Positions 10,691 through 22,077 of a stretch of DNA of 55,867 nucleotides are shown in pieces; within the stretch, counting starts at the first letter, position 1; the number at the start of each line of letters is the position of its first letter. The notes beneath the pieces are model-generated. The model was not told the origin of the DNA, did not search any database, and saw nothing but the letters and a program-made list of their open reading frames with translations. This DNA is from Pyrenochaeta sp. MPI-SDFR-AT-0127 (lineage: Eukaryota; Ascomycota; Dothideomycetes; Pleosporales; Cucurbitariaceae). The stretch is taken from positions 1 to 55,867 of the forward strand of contig JAGTJM010000120.1 of the NCBI GenBank assembly GCA_020747015.1, read 5' to 3'. A program made the position numbers and the translations under genes.

Positions 10691-12034
10691 TAGGCGATCC
10701 GAGGCCTTAAAGGGCCGAAACGGATAATAGGCACTAAGTAGAAAATACTTCTATCGCAGCACCCGTTAACTATTAGTAATCGGCACGAGCACGTAATATA
10801 GTTATTGGAGAAGCATTCTTAGCTACTATCCTAGAGATATCCTTAACTCGACCTACTCGTCGCAATATCACCGCCGCCGAACAGCGTCGGCTTAAAGAAA
10901 TAGAACGTAACCGCCGCATTAATCTAGACAGAAGCACTAGTAGGCGGGTGATACACGAACGGCAAGAGGAGAGAGGGCAACTAGGGCAGGAAGGTGGAGA
11001 TAACGGATATGCAGCAAGGCGTGACAAGATAGATAGACTAAGAGCGGAGAACCGCAGACTTAGAGACTTAACAGGGGAGCTATAAGTAATAAGTAAAGGT
11101 CCAACAGGCAGTATAGATAACAGTAATCTAGTAGAGGCCTTTCTAGACTTTAAGAAATATACTAAGGTTAGCAGCGCTGGTAAAGCTGTTAACGAGTAAG
11201 GCTTTAAGAAGTTAGGAGGAGTTACTAACTACGAGGGGTAGAAGAAATTATTTTAGACTGTGGCTAAAATACATAACCTCTAGGAGATGTATAAAGGCAG
11301 GTTTAGTGCGCTTTTAACTACTATAATTCAGATAGTGTCGACGAAGTTTTAACGACTTTGCCGAAATACTATAAGCATCCTTCATACTGCCTGCGACGGG
11401 ACGATCAGGTTATTACTCTAAAGCGAGAGCATCAAGCTGCCCTCCTAGGCAATAGCACTCCTAGGCGAGCGCAACCGCCAGCGGGAGAGCGCGATCGTCT
11501 AGTCATTATTTAAAGAGTTCTTAGGCACCACACTCGCTAACACTAGGAGCGTTAGCAAGTTTCGTAATAAGCTAATAGAGGTACAGGAGAAACTAGTCGC
11601 GGTTAACGCAGGCTATCGCCTACCATCGTAGCTTATTAACTCCTACTTCTTAACGGCACTTACCAGCGCGTTCAACAATAAGGTCGCAGTCCTAAGCTTA
11701 GATAAGTCTATTATCTTAGTTACCGACCCGAAGGACTTCTAGAGCTTAGCGCGAGAAGTAATCTAAGAGGAGTAATAATAGATAAATAATAACGACGGCA
11801 TTACTCTAGTAGTAAACAGCTAGAAGAGCTACCTGGCCGTTGCAGGGCCGAAAGGATGCTATAGAATAAGCTAGAACGCTAGATACAGGCCGAAATAGTA
11901 TATTAAGCACCTTAAGAATTAAGGCAGAAAAAGATCTAGTATAGAAATAGTGCACCTAGAGAGTACTATAAAGAAAAGAAGAATCGAAGAAAGTGACTTC
12001 GTATAAGGATCCACCTCCGATTAACTATTAGTGC
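10691..12034 (+). pseudogene. Copia gag-like region, degraded
   Basis: The stretch between the leader repeats and the hAT insertion is where gag lies in Copia elements. It is AT-enriched with many TAG and TAA codons, and I cannot name a domain with confidence. A charged, coiled-coil-like segment occurs near 10870-11090. It joins the pol frame once the hAT and one 8-bp duplication (3612 bp, a multiple of three) are removed. Confidence 0.5.
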
Positions 12035-12042
12035 GTAGGGAG

Positions 12043-12065
12043 CAGACTTAGGAACAAATAAATCA
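12043..12065 (+). repeat. hAT left terminal inverted repeat
   Basis: It starts CAGACTTAGGAAC and pairs with the right end at 15624-15646. The only difference in the first 21 bases is C against T at base 1. Confidence 0.9.
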
Positions 12066-15000
12066 AATCAAATAATGGCCTTATTTAATACTTAATTTAA
12101 TTCCTATACAAAACTCATTACTTAATTTAATTTAATTTGCAAAAAAAGTTTAAAATTTGATTTAATTTAAGTTAATTTAATAGTAAGGGTAAAAAAAGGT
12201 AAAAAGAAACTAGCTAGATTTAAACTTATATCTTTTTATATATAGATTTCTAGTGTCTATAAGAAAGAGATATAGTATCCCTACTATACTACCCTACTAG
12301 TAAAGGTAAGATATATACTATAGTAAGGTAATAGGTAAGTTTTTATAATAGTAGACTTAAGAATATAATATTATATAACTACTAAGTTTTTAAGGTTTTA
12401 GTATAATAATTATCTATAACGCTAATAGCCTTATAAGGAGCCTTAATTATTTATCCTAGGTGATAGTAAAGTAAGGGGAGTAAGAGAGTAGAGAGTAGTA
12501 GGAGGAGTGATATTAATAAGTATACGTTAAAGTTATATAAAAAATAGTAGTATAAGGTTAAAGGAAAAGTAATTTAAAAACTATAGAGAATAGTACTATA
12601 ATAATAATAAAAATTAACCTAATAAGTATATACCCTAGGCTTATTACTCTTTAGAAATACCTCCTACCTCTTATAATAAAAAAAGTTATAGTTAAAGGTA
12701 AGTATTAAGCTATAATTATAGATTAAAATTATAAGAAAATAGATACTAACTAAACACTAACTAGATAGTACCCTCCTCCTATTAATTAATTTAGTATAGT
12801 CTTATAATCTCCTACTTACTTATAACTAGCTCTACTTCCTATATATCTCTTTTATCTAGAGGATAAAAGCCTACTACCCTCTAACTCTTAATATACTATA
12901 ATCCTACTAGTAAGTTTAAACTAATATTACGCCTTTAAGGCTCTAGCAGATCGCCTAGTTTACTAAATATGCGCTCGCAATCGCAGCTACTAGCTAGTAT
13001 TATTATAATATTAATTATAAGCTGCGATATCTGCGAAAACCTTATACGCACGGAGAGCTAGTATTAAACTAGATTACTACTAGATTTAAACTCTAAGGTT
13101 GTCTAGGATAGCTTAAACTTACGCTAGCGTTCTAATTAATCTATTATAGATAGATTACTACTTTACTTAAGATTAGCGTTTATGAGCGCTGCGATAGAGT
13201 CGCGTAGGCTACTCGTACGCGGCGCTCTTAGTTAGATTAGAGTAGGTTATTCTAGTTTATATTTTAACTATAGTAATTATAACTTAGCCTTATTATAGAT
13301 AAGCTATTTAGGTTTATTACGCTAGCTATTATTATAATAGTTTTTATAGTATAGATAGAGGTAATAGGTAGCGTAGTATATTAGTAAAGTGTTAAGCTTA
13401 TTATAATAAAAATTAAGCTTATTCTACGCCGCGCGTAGGTTAATTAGGAGATAGTTCTTTAGCGCGTTATTACTATTAAAATTAATATCCTTATAAGCCT
13501 TAAAGATACCCTTATAAGCCTTAAGGATAGCCTTAAACTATAGGATAATCTTAAACGTAGCGCTGTACCTGCCTAACTTACTACGCGTCTTAAGACTACT
13601 TATTACCTCCTTTAAAGGCCTAAGTACTTTAATATACTTAGTTATAACTGCCTAATCTACTATAGATAGGCTACTAGATCTTATCTAAGAAGGCGCGTTA
13701 GCTTTTTTATTACCGCGAGCTTTAGTATATAGATTATACCTAAGTTAGTGATTAATAGGTAATTAGCAGCGTATTACGCTATAGTAAAAAGATCGTATTA
13801 TATAGGCGTCCTAATATAGTTAATAATATTAACTAGAATACCTAGAGGTCCTTCTTTACGCTATTCCCTAAGGTACTATACCTTAATCTTAAACTCCTCC
13901 TTACTATTATTATATACGGTATTATTAAAACCAAATATAATTATCTAGCTAACGAGATTAAGGGTATAGGCTGCGTAATAGAGGCGGCGATAGAGGGGAT
14001 TAAAATCGTAGGTTTAGGTAAGAGATATAATAGTACGATTATTAGTATATACATTATTAAGAATATAATAACTAAGGGCCTTATAGTTAATACTAAACGT
14101 ATTAAGAGTCTCTATAACTACCTTAGCTATCCTCTTACTAGTATAGGAGCCTATAAGCTGCGGTAGGGTAATAGGGAGATTCCTAAGAGTACTATTATTA
14201 TTAGTATAGTAAGCTATAATACTAAAGAATCCTTATTTACTACCCTTAGTTATCTAACCGTTAAAGCTTATATAGATCTTACTAAGAGATTACGATAGCT
14301 ATCTAACTACCTATAGCTCTAAGTAATAATAGAGCCTTATTACGTTACTAGTAACACTACGATAACTTACCTATAGCGTATTTACAGCCTCTAGATTTAT
14401 ATACGCAATTATCTCCTTAAACGTAGGCGTTTTAAACTTACGTAATAGATAGTTATTATTAATAAGCTAGCTTACTACTACGTACTAAAAGCCTTATATA
14501 TTAAAGTTTCCTATCTCGTTTATAAGCTCTTACGTAAGTATAAGACTATTATTAACTATAAACTTAAGGGATTATTACCTAGGTAGTAACGTATTAGTAA
14601 TAAGGTTACCCTTATAATTACGGTAATAGCTAGGCTTTAAAAGAGCTATATATTTAAGGGCGTTTAAGGTTAAGACTATAGTTTTATAGATAGCCTTCTT
14701 ATTATATATACGAGCTTTATAATATACTTTATATATCTAAAAGATCCTACGAGGATCTTTAAGTAAGTAGACGCAATAGCCGTATATATAGATCTAGCTT
14801 TTCTTATATTTCTAGCTACGATATAGCTTACTAAATAGCTTTAGATAATCCTAGTTAATACTATTAAAGTTATTAACTATATACTTATTAAACTCTATTG
14901 TTATTTCGGTATTATCTCTACTATTAATTATATTAGTTTATACCTTAGTAGTAGCTTAGGAGCTGTTAGTAGGTAAGATAATCGTATCTTCTGCTTATAA

Positions 15001-15623
15001 CTTAAGGAGGATTAGATCGATAGGTATAGATAGACGCTTTATAGCCTAGCTAGTAGTAACTACTAGAGCTTAACGCAGAGATATACGTAGGGGTAATCTA
15101 GGCAGAGAGTTCTCTATATTAATAGGGCGCGAGGCGTTAAGATTAGCAGGTTATAGAGTATTAATATCTAATTATAAGGTGTTAATATTAATAGGTTATA
15201 AGGCACTACCCCTATAGATTCTCTAGTATTTATTATAGCGGTTTAGAGGTATAGTAACGCGTTTTAGTTTATAAGGAGGTATAATATAAGTAGAAGATAC
15301 TAAAATATAATAGATATAGGTAAGAGGATAGTTATTATAGATAGTAAATAACGTAATTAAAGTTAGGATAGAATAAAACGTTAATATAAATAACCTAATA
15401 ACTAAGCTAAAAAACCTTAATACTAAAGAATTATTATAGGATTTCTACTAATTTATATAAGATATAGCCTATAATTAGTTAAAACGATTAAATCGAATTA
15501 AACTCCTAAATTAAATAATGCCTTTATTTATTACTTGATTTAATTTAGACATTTCTTAAGACCTCACGAATTAATTTAATTTAATTCACAATTATTTAAA
15601 TAAATTAAGTTAAATTAAGTAAA

Positions 15624-15646
15624 TTATTTATTTGTTCCTAAGTCTA
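15624..15646 (-). repeat. hAT right terminal inverted repeat
   Basis: The plus strand ends TTTGTTCCTAAGTCTA, the inverse of the left end. It is followed at once by the GTAGGGAG target duplication. Confidence 0.9.
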
Positions 15647-15654
15647 GTAGGGAG

Positions 15655-18600
15655 AGTCTCTACTAGGGTATAGTTATCGTATACGTATTATACCTGTCGC
15701 AGTAGACTACTTTCGCCTACGTAATAGTAGCGTTAGGAGTAAGATAGTAGATAGAAGTTAAGGCAGAGATATAGGTAGAGACTAACGGCCTATAGCTACT
15801 ACTAGTATTAAGTATTATTAACGGACGACTAGCCCTAGATAATTAGGTCCTTAATAGTGGAAGCTACATATACGTAACCGGAAGACAGTCACTTTTTAAG
15901 ATACTAAGTCCGGCGCTACCTAGGAAGCGGGTGATAGGCGTTAGCGGAGGCGTAGTAATCGCTGGCGTTAGGATAGTTAAGATCCCAATCGCCTACGAGG
16001 TCGATAGTAAAGTCTATAATAAGACCTTTACTATTCAGAACGTCTTGTATACGCTAGGTCTCCCTTTTAATATTATCTCTTATCGAGTATTAACGTTAAT
16101 AAATAATAGAGAGAAGGTAGGTATACGCTTCGTAATAGATAGCTATAATCTTAAGATTATGCGGACAGAGACTAGCTAAGTAATAGCTACGGCTAACTAC
16201 TACACTACTAACCTATACGTACTATTACGACCGAAAGCAGAAGCTACCTAAAAGCGGCGACCGCAGCTATATACCTTTATAGTAATACCCTCAGACGTGC
16301 CTATTAAGACTTACTATAGTTAACTAGGGCATCTCGAAGAAGGGAGGTTAAGGAGGCTGCTACGACGTCTTAAGGTATTAAGTTTAGAGGACCTACTACT
16401 ACTATACGAGTCCTATATCCAAGTAGGTATAAAGAGGAGAAACTTTAAGGACTCTAGGATAAGGAGTAAGAAGCCTTTATAGAGGGTCTTTATTAACCTA
16501 GTAGGGCCGGTTAACGCGTATAATAGTAAGAAGAAAGTTAATAATCGCTTCGCTCTTACTATTATAGATAACTATATAAGATATAGATAGGTGAGAGTAT
16601 TATAATATAAGAACGATGCAGTAAGAGAACTACAGATCTAGAAGACCTAGGTCGAGAAAGAACTAAAACACGAACTACTAGCTATCCGAAGAGATAATAG
16701 TAGAGAGTTTAATAATAAACTATTAAATAAGTTTTTTAGAGAGATAGGCGTTAAAGTTAAGCCTATAGCCCCGTATAATCCAAAGTAGAACGGGGTTATA
16801 GAAAGGGGTATAAATATTTTATTTACTATAGTAAGAGCGATACTAAATAAGTTAAATCTTAGTTAATATTATTTTACTAAGATCCTCATCAGCGTCACTA
16901 ACATAGTTAACTATTACCTAATATTAGCTAATCCCAACGATCAGCCACTATACGAGCGACTATATAGAAGGCTACCGCCGATAGAGTATCTACGAGTATT
17001 AGGCTGCGAGTGCTAGAAGCCCCGACCCTAAAACGACTACTTAAACTTTAGGAAGCTTAATCCCTAGGCGGATAAGTACTATCTTCTTATTTATATTATA
17101 AAACATTAGTATTAGGTATAGAATACCTGCACCGAGCGAGTTAAGTTAGTTTAAGATCTACACTTTAATAAGGATATATTTAGTCTAGGGGGAGAAATCC
17201 CTAAGACCGTACGCTAGCTAGCCTATTATAATAAGATTAGAATTTAGGATACCCTTGCATATAGGACTAAGCGGAGACGGTACTCTACAATTAGGGGGGA
17301 GACTCTAGCGGCTTTATTAGTAAAGCCTACCGCGATCGATAGAGGACTTATATTAGTCGCTAAGAACGGCGAGATAAATAAAGCGGAACGCTTCTCCGAA
17401 GAGAGTACACAGACTCAGGTAGCTTAGTCGCTAGCGTCCGCAGACTATAACGATTGGAGCGCAGTAATTAAGTGTCTAGCTGCGCTGTCAGCGCTGGAGA
17501 AGAATTAAGATAAACTCAAGAACTATATAGTTAATTATACTACTAGTGACGTATACGAACTAAAGAACTATAAGGATGCTATTACGTATACGGACGCATC
17601 ACGATAGATTCCATCTATAGACGAAGAAGTTAAAGAGATTATAGCTAATGACGTGTAGGATGTCGTAGATCCCCTACCAGGAGTATTAATCTTAACTAGT
17701 AAGTTTATATATAAGGTTAAGACTAATACTAATAGAAAAGTCACTCGTTATAAGTCCCGATAGTGCGCCCGCGGATTCGAATAGGAGCTAGGCGTCGACG
17801 TTCTTAAGACGTTTACATCGGTAGTAAAGCCGATAAGTTATAAGCTTCTATTCGTTCTGGCCTGCCTGCTAGGCTAGTCGATCGAGCAGATAGACGTCAA
17901 GATAGCCTTTCTATATAGCAAGATCGACACAGACGTCTATATAGAACTACCACCAAATATCAAGGACCAGTACCTTAGGAAGATTTACAAGCTTAAGAAG
18001 GCCCTATATAGGCTCAAGCAGTCTCCTCGGATCTAGTACCTTACCTTAAGCTAGGCGCTACTGCCTATAGGATTCGTAGCAATCTCAGAAGACTATAGCG
18101 TCTTCGTCAATCGAGACAAACGTCTAGTTATTACGACATATATAGATAACCTCTTAATCTTAGGGAAGGATTAGGAGACGATTGCATCCGTTAAAAGCGC
18201 TCTGTCAGAGTACTTCAAGATAAGCGATCTCAGTCCAGTCGCCCACTATCTAGGAGTAAAGGTAATCTGGGAGGATACCTCGCAGGGTAGTAGGATTAAG
18301 CTGACCTAACGTGCATATACTAAGAAGGTGTTAAGAACCTTTAGAATAGTAGACTGTACTCCTGTAGCGACTCCGATATACAAGAAGCTTATATTAGAAC
18401 CTAGTAAAGAGGCGTCAGACTCGCAGGACCGGAAATAGTATTAGTGAGCGGTTGGGAGCCTTATATATCTAATGCTCTACACTCGCCCGGATATTATATA
18501 TGCGGTTAGTTAGCTGAGTCGCTTCGCCGCTAATCTATTATAAAAACACTATACAGCCTTAAAGAGGCTTCTTTAGTACCTAAAGGGTACTAGCGACTAC

Positions 18601-19122
18601 GGCCTAGTAATTAATATATAAGATCAGCTAGATATCCTAACAGGCTACACAGACGCAAACTGGGGAAGAGATAATAATTATTAATTAACTAGGGGTTACG
18701 TCTTTATATTTGCCGGCACCGCTATTAGCTAGAAGTCGAAGCGTTAGGCTATAGTAGCGCTATCTAGCTATAAGGCTAAGTACATCGCGGAGTATAAGGC
18801 CGCGAAGGAAGTAATATAGCTACAGCAGCTGTTATGTCAGCTGCGAGTTGACCTCTCTTAGCCAAACGCGTCTAAGCCAGTAACTATACTCAGAGATAAC
18901 TAAGGGGCCCTAGCCCTAGCTAAGAACCTAATATATTATGCGAGAACGAAGCACGTAGACATCCGGTACCACTTTATACGAGAGAAGGTAGAGGAGCAGC
19001 TGGTTAGGATAGAATAGATCGCAGGCGAGTTAAACCCAGCGGATAGACTTACGAAGCTATTAAGTAAGACGAAGTTCAAGTCCTTTTAGCGAATGGTTGG
19101 CTTACGAAGGATCGATAAGTAA
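15655..19122 (+). pseudogene. Copia pol: protease, integrase, RT, RNase H
   Basis: One reading frame runs from the protease site (15853, NSG for the usual DSG) to TAA 19120-19122. In order it shows a GAG-pre-integrase LGHL motif near 16329, an integrase core (FINLVGPV; DNSREF; APYNPK near 16770), reverse transcriptase (KVARGF-like CARGFE near 17767, QIDVKIAFL near 17890, active site YIDNLLILG near 18136 in place of YVDDLLI) and RNase H (TDANWGRD near 18650; TKHVDIRYHFIRE near 18950). It ends MVGLRRIDK. Interruptions are almost only TAG and TAA at Trp or Gln positions, so RIP point mutation rather than indels killed it. Confidence 0.92.
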
Positions 19123-19192
19123 GGTACTATCTCTAGAGTATAAACGACGTGTGCGTGCCTAGCGGCAATTAAGGGGGAGCACTACCCTTATC

Positions 19193-19201
19193 GAGGGGGA
19201 G
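19193..19201 (+). promoter_or_regulatory. polypurine tract
   Basis: GAGGGGGAG lies immediately before the 3' LTR, the position and composition of a plus-strand priming site. A similar AAGGGGGAG sits at 19171. Confidence 0.8.
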
Positions 19202-19325
19202 TGTCAAGATGGGCGATAAAGGCAGTGGTCATGTGACCTTGTCTACGTGACTAATTAGCGTCATTACTTAGTCTTAGGCCCAGCTTGATTAATGAGACAA
19301 CTCTTACACCCCCAAAGTTTTGACA
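19202..19325 (+). repeat. 3' LTR of the Copia element
   Basis: The 124-bp LTR runs from TGTCAAGATGG to TTTTGACA with short inverted ends TGTCAA/TTGACA. It is followed by the GCTCC duplication at 19326-19330. Confidence 0.95.
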
Positions 19326-19472
19326 GCTCCCACACCAGCTCATAGCAGAGAGACCTCTGGGAGTTTCTAACTTTTTGGAGCTATATTCGCGTCTCCTATT
19401 GCTCGGTGTTGCTTTGTTGAGCACCGAAGGCTTGCTTATCAAGTTAGACGTTGAGTTGTTGAGATATTCCAA
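19326..19472 (-). pseudogene. displaced 5' part of the large fungal protein gene
   Basis: The minus strand is open from 19472 to 19326 (49 codons, with segments PSNRRREYSSKKLETPRG and LSAMSWCGS). Removing the Copia element and one copy of GCTCC joins codon 19328-19326 exactly to codon 9869-9867 in the same frame as the large pseudogene ending at 7377. The frame is open a little further upstream and then meets a TGA of CGA type, so the true start lies beyond 19472 and was not located. Confidence 0.65.
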
Positions 19473-19754
19473 GATCGCCTGTCACATGCAAAATTACGGA
19501 AGTGATGTACTACACGGAAAGATGTATGACCCACATACTGCAGCCTATACTTTGTTGAGAGAAATGTTCTTGTCGTCACAAGTTGCAGACGTCCCTTGCA
19601 CAGTAGACATAAAGCCACTCGTCCAGCATCATCACACCGACCGCTCAACCAAAGGACATAAGAAGTACAGGCACCGCCGTTAGAGATACTGTATTATACT
19701 GGCTGGCGCCGCGCCTGTCCGATTAACAGAGCATCGTCTGCGGTTATCTCCGAC
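19473..19754. other. no separate gene recognised
   Basis: The stretch may hold further upstream coding sequence of the interrupted minus-strand gene and the 5' flank of the plus-strand hydrolase. A 102-codon plus-strand ORF at 19375-19683 looks like a chance frame over these. Confidence 0.4.
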
Positions 19755-21446
19755 ATGATAGGAACATCTATCCACGACTACATTCTCATCCGGTTCTGCA
19801 TATTCGTGCTGCACTGGATCGCTCCTTTTAGTATTCTCTATTGCCTAAGCTCTCTTGTCTATTCTGCCCCATTCCATGTCTCTCGGATATTACAGGTCTG
19901 GGCCACCCTCGAGACAGCGTTTTACATCCTTGTATACCACCCACGCAAAATCTACCTACAGAGAGCAGCGACTCATCCAACGCCCATCTGCCGCGAACGA
20001 CGTCGTCTGCTTTTCAAGCGCTGTCATGAGAACATTCCTGACCCGGAGCGCTATCTAGCGAAATGGTTCATGGACGCTCCGGCATCGGAGATCAAGTGGG
20101 AAAATATCAAGGATTTCTTTCGGTGGGCATTTCTAAATACGGGAGCGCCGAATACAGTGGACGATGAGGAGCTAGAAGATTTTGTTAGAGAGATGGAGAA
20201 GCTGCTAGGGAGGAAGATAGAACATGGGAGGGGGAATGCAAAGTGCTTTAGACTGACCCTTGACAAAGTCGATATGCTACATCGGAGCTTAACCTGGTAC
20301 ATGGTGAGTCTCTACAGGAAGATGCGCGCCAGTTTGTCATTCCATAGTAAAAAGCCATATTGCTAACTCTAGTTCGTCCCAATAGTGTGTCTTTGTCGTC
20401 GACACGGTAGCGTCTAGCTACCTGCGCTACTACTCCTTCGACTTCCACCGTACTTCTCTCCTTCGGCTTCCCGCAGTCTTTCCCTTCCGCCCCCTTGCTC
20501 TTCTCACCTCCCATCGGTCCCCCGCGAAAACTCTCACTTATTGGCACCGTCCACACACCTCCAAAACCAGGCTCCCCGTTCTATTTATCCACGGTATCGG
20601 TATTGGACTCTATCCATATATAAATTTCTTGGCCGAATTAAATTTGAGAGATGAAATGAACAAGTCCGACGGAGAGCTGGGTATCGTTGCTGTGGAGATT
20701 ATGCCTGTAAGCTTTAGGATTACGGGTGAGGCGCTGAAGAAAGAAGAGATGTGTCAGGAGATTGATTGCATATTGAAGGCACATGGCTGGGAAAAGTTTG
20801 TGTTAGTGTCACATTCGTGAGTGTTTCCTTCCACTTTTTCTACCCACATAATCACTACTATAGTATTAGTATTGATTACGCATAAAGTTACGGGAGCATA
20901 ATTGCTACACACCTCCTCTACACGCCAGAGATCGCACAAAAGATTGGGCCAATCCTATTTATTGACCCGGTATCTTTTCTGCTGCATCTTCCAGATGTAG
21001 CATACAACTTTGTAAGACTTTCTAATATCACTCTAGATAAATCCGAACTCATCTCCTTCTCAATCTAGATCTGCCGTAAACCAACCCGCGCCAATGAACA
21101 CCAGCTTCACTACTTCGCTTCTAAAGACATGGGGGTCTCACACACGCTCTTCCGGCGTTTCTTTTGGAGTGAGAACATCTTATGGAAGGAGGATATCCAG
21201 AACCGACGTGTCACGGTAGTGTTGAGCGGAAAAGATCTCATCGTCGACACGGAAGTTGTTAAAGCATATCTAATAGATAATAAGAATGTGAGGAGGGAAA
21301 ACGAAGGCTGGAAGGAAGGACCATGGAAGGGAAAGGGGTTAGATGTGCTGTGGTTTGCAGAACTAGATCATGGGCAGGTGTTTGACAAGAACGAGACGAG
21401 GGCGTGGTTGGTGGGGATTACTGAGAGATATTGCGATAAGGAATAG
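19755..21446 (+). CDS. alpha/beta hydrolase family membrane protein (4 exons)
   Basis: Exons are 19755-20303, 20386-20816, 20888-21011 and 21069-21446. Introns begin GTGAGT, GTGAGT and GTAAGA and end AATAG, AAAG and CTAG. The frame is conserved throughout and gives 493 aa. The N-terminus has two or three hydrophobic segments (residues about 10-65). A conserved-looking block follows (CHENIPDPERYL, KDFFRWAFLNTG), then the hydrolase core: LPVLFIHGIGIGLYPY (oxyanion region) and VLVSHSYGS, an SHSYG nucleophile elbow formed across the second intron. Later motifs include GPILFIDPVSFLLHLPDVAY and LSGKDLIVD (acid region). It belongs to a conserved fungal family of membrane-associated hydrolases; the substrate is unknown. 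It begins about 280 bp from the truncated gene piece and looks intact. Confidence 0.85.
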
Positions 21447-22077
21447 TTGCCGTTATTTGGGCTGATAGCTGAACATTAATCAAGAGCCAACAGGTATGAA
21501 TGACCGCTTAGGTTGCACTGAGACAATGAAGATCTATTTCCAGTCATTCCTCGTCATCATTCCTGCCTTCGCTGTTGCTTCCTTCATGGTACCTGTATTT
21601 CCCTCTATTCCATATCTTGGCTTCGGGCATTTCCCTCCCTGATTTTGGTCTTTTTTCAAGGATGTTCCAGCTATTAGTAACGCCTTTCCGGGGTCGAAAC
21701 ACCTTCCTAGAAAGAAATCTCGGACACTTTCTTGCTATATTAGCAACTCACCTTCGTACAATAGTATTTGCGCAACAACCTAACAACAATATAAGAAATC
21801 AAGTAGAGGCAATTATAAGAATGCGCTCTGTCTGTACACTAGTTCTAAGAATAATAGTATCAAGGCTGCTGTTGTAGAGTATAGGTGTCTATGTTTTTAT
21901 TCTGCTAACACATGCAAGTGTCTGTGGAAAACATATTCCCGCTGACGTCATGTTCAGTCTCGCGCCCAAGCAACCGCTCCTCGTTCTCTGCTCTCCACAC
22001 TAACACCTCCCAACAGCATCAACCCAGCTCTCCTCGCGTTCTCAGCTTCGCTAGCCACCTCATCGACAACCGTCAAA
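21447..22077. other. intergenic, no gene recognised
   Basis: A 100-codon ORF at 21575-21877 has no recognisable features. The last part before 22078 is CT-rich, like the leader of the tubulin gene copy that follows. Confidence 0.5.

Larger units (their letters stand above)
12043..15646 (-). mobile_element. complete hAT-type DNA transposon nested in Copia
   Basis: The element is 3604 bp with terminal inverted repeats that share AGACTTAGGAACAAATAAAT. The left end begins CAG and the right end, read inward, TAG, the usual hAT start. Perfect 8-bp target duplications GTAGGGAG flank it (12035-12042 and 15647-15654). Subterminal regions hold many TTAATTTAA-type blocks. The inside is almost free of CA and TG, so the transposase is beyond direct reading. 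Near 13321-13377 the minus strand reads YYATYYLYLYYKNYYNN, resembling the hAT C-terminal dimerisation motif, so the transposase probably ran on the minus strand. Confidence 0.9.
9875..19325 (+). mobile_element. complete Ty1/Copia LTR retrotransposon, RIP-inactivated, with nested hAT
   Basis: Two 124-bp LTRs, each starting TGTCAAGATGG, flank 9.2 kb and are bounded by GCTCC duplications. A primer site follows the left LTR and a purine tract precedes the right one. The pol order, protease, integrase, reverse transcriptase, RNase H, is that of Copia. Without the nested hAT (3604 bp plus 8-bp duplication) the element is 5839 bp, normal for Copia. Coding stops are almost all TAG or TAA. The element is oriented plus and is inserted inside the minus-strand gene described at 7377-9869. 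Confidence 0.95.

Noticed and set aside
19251..19325. LTR part of the minus-strand ORF 19251-19472 as coding
   Set aside because: Below 19326 this frame runs into the 3' LTR, so that part is chimeric; only 19326-19472 belongs to the host gene.
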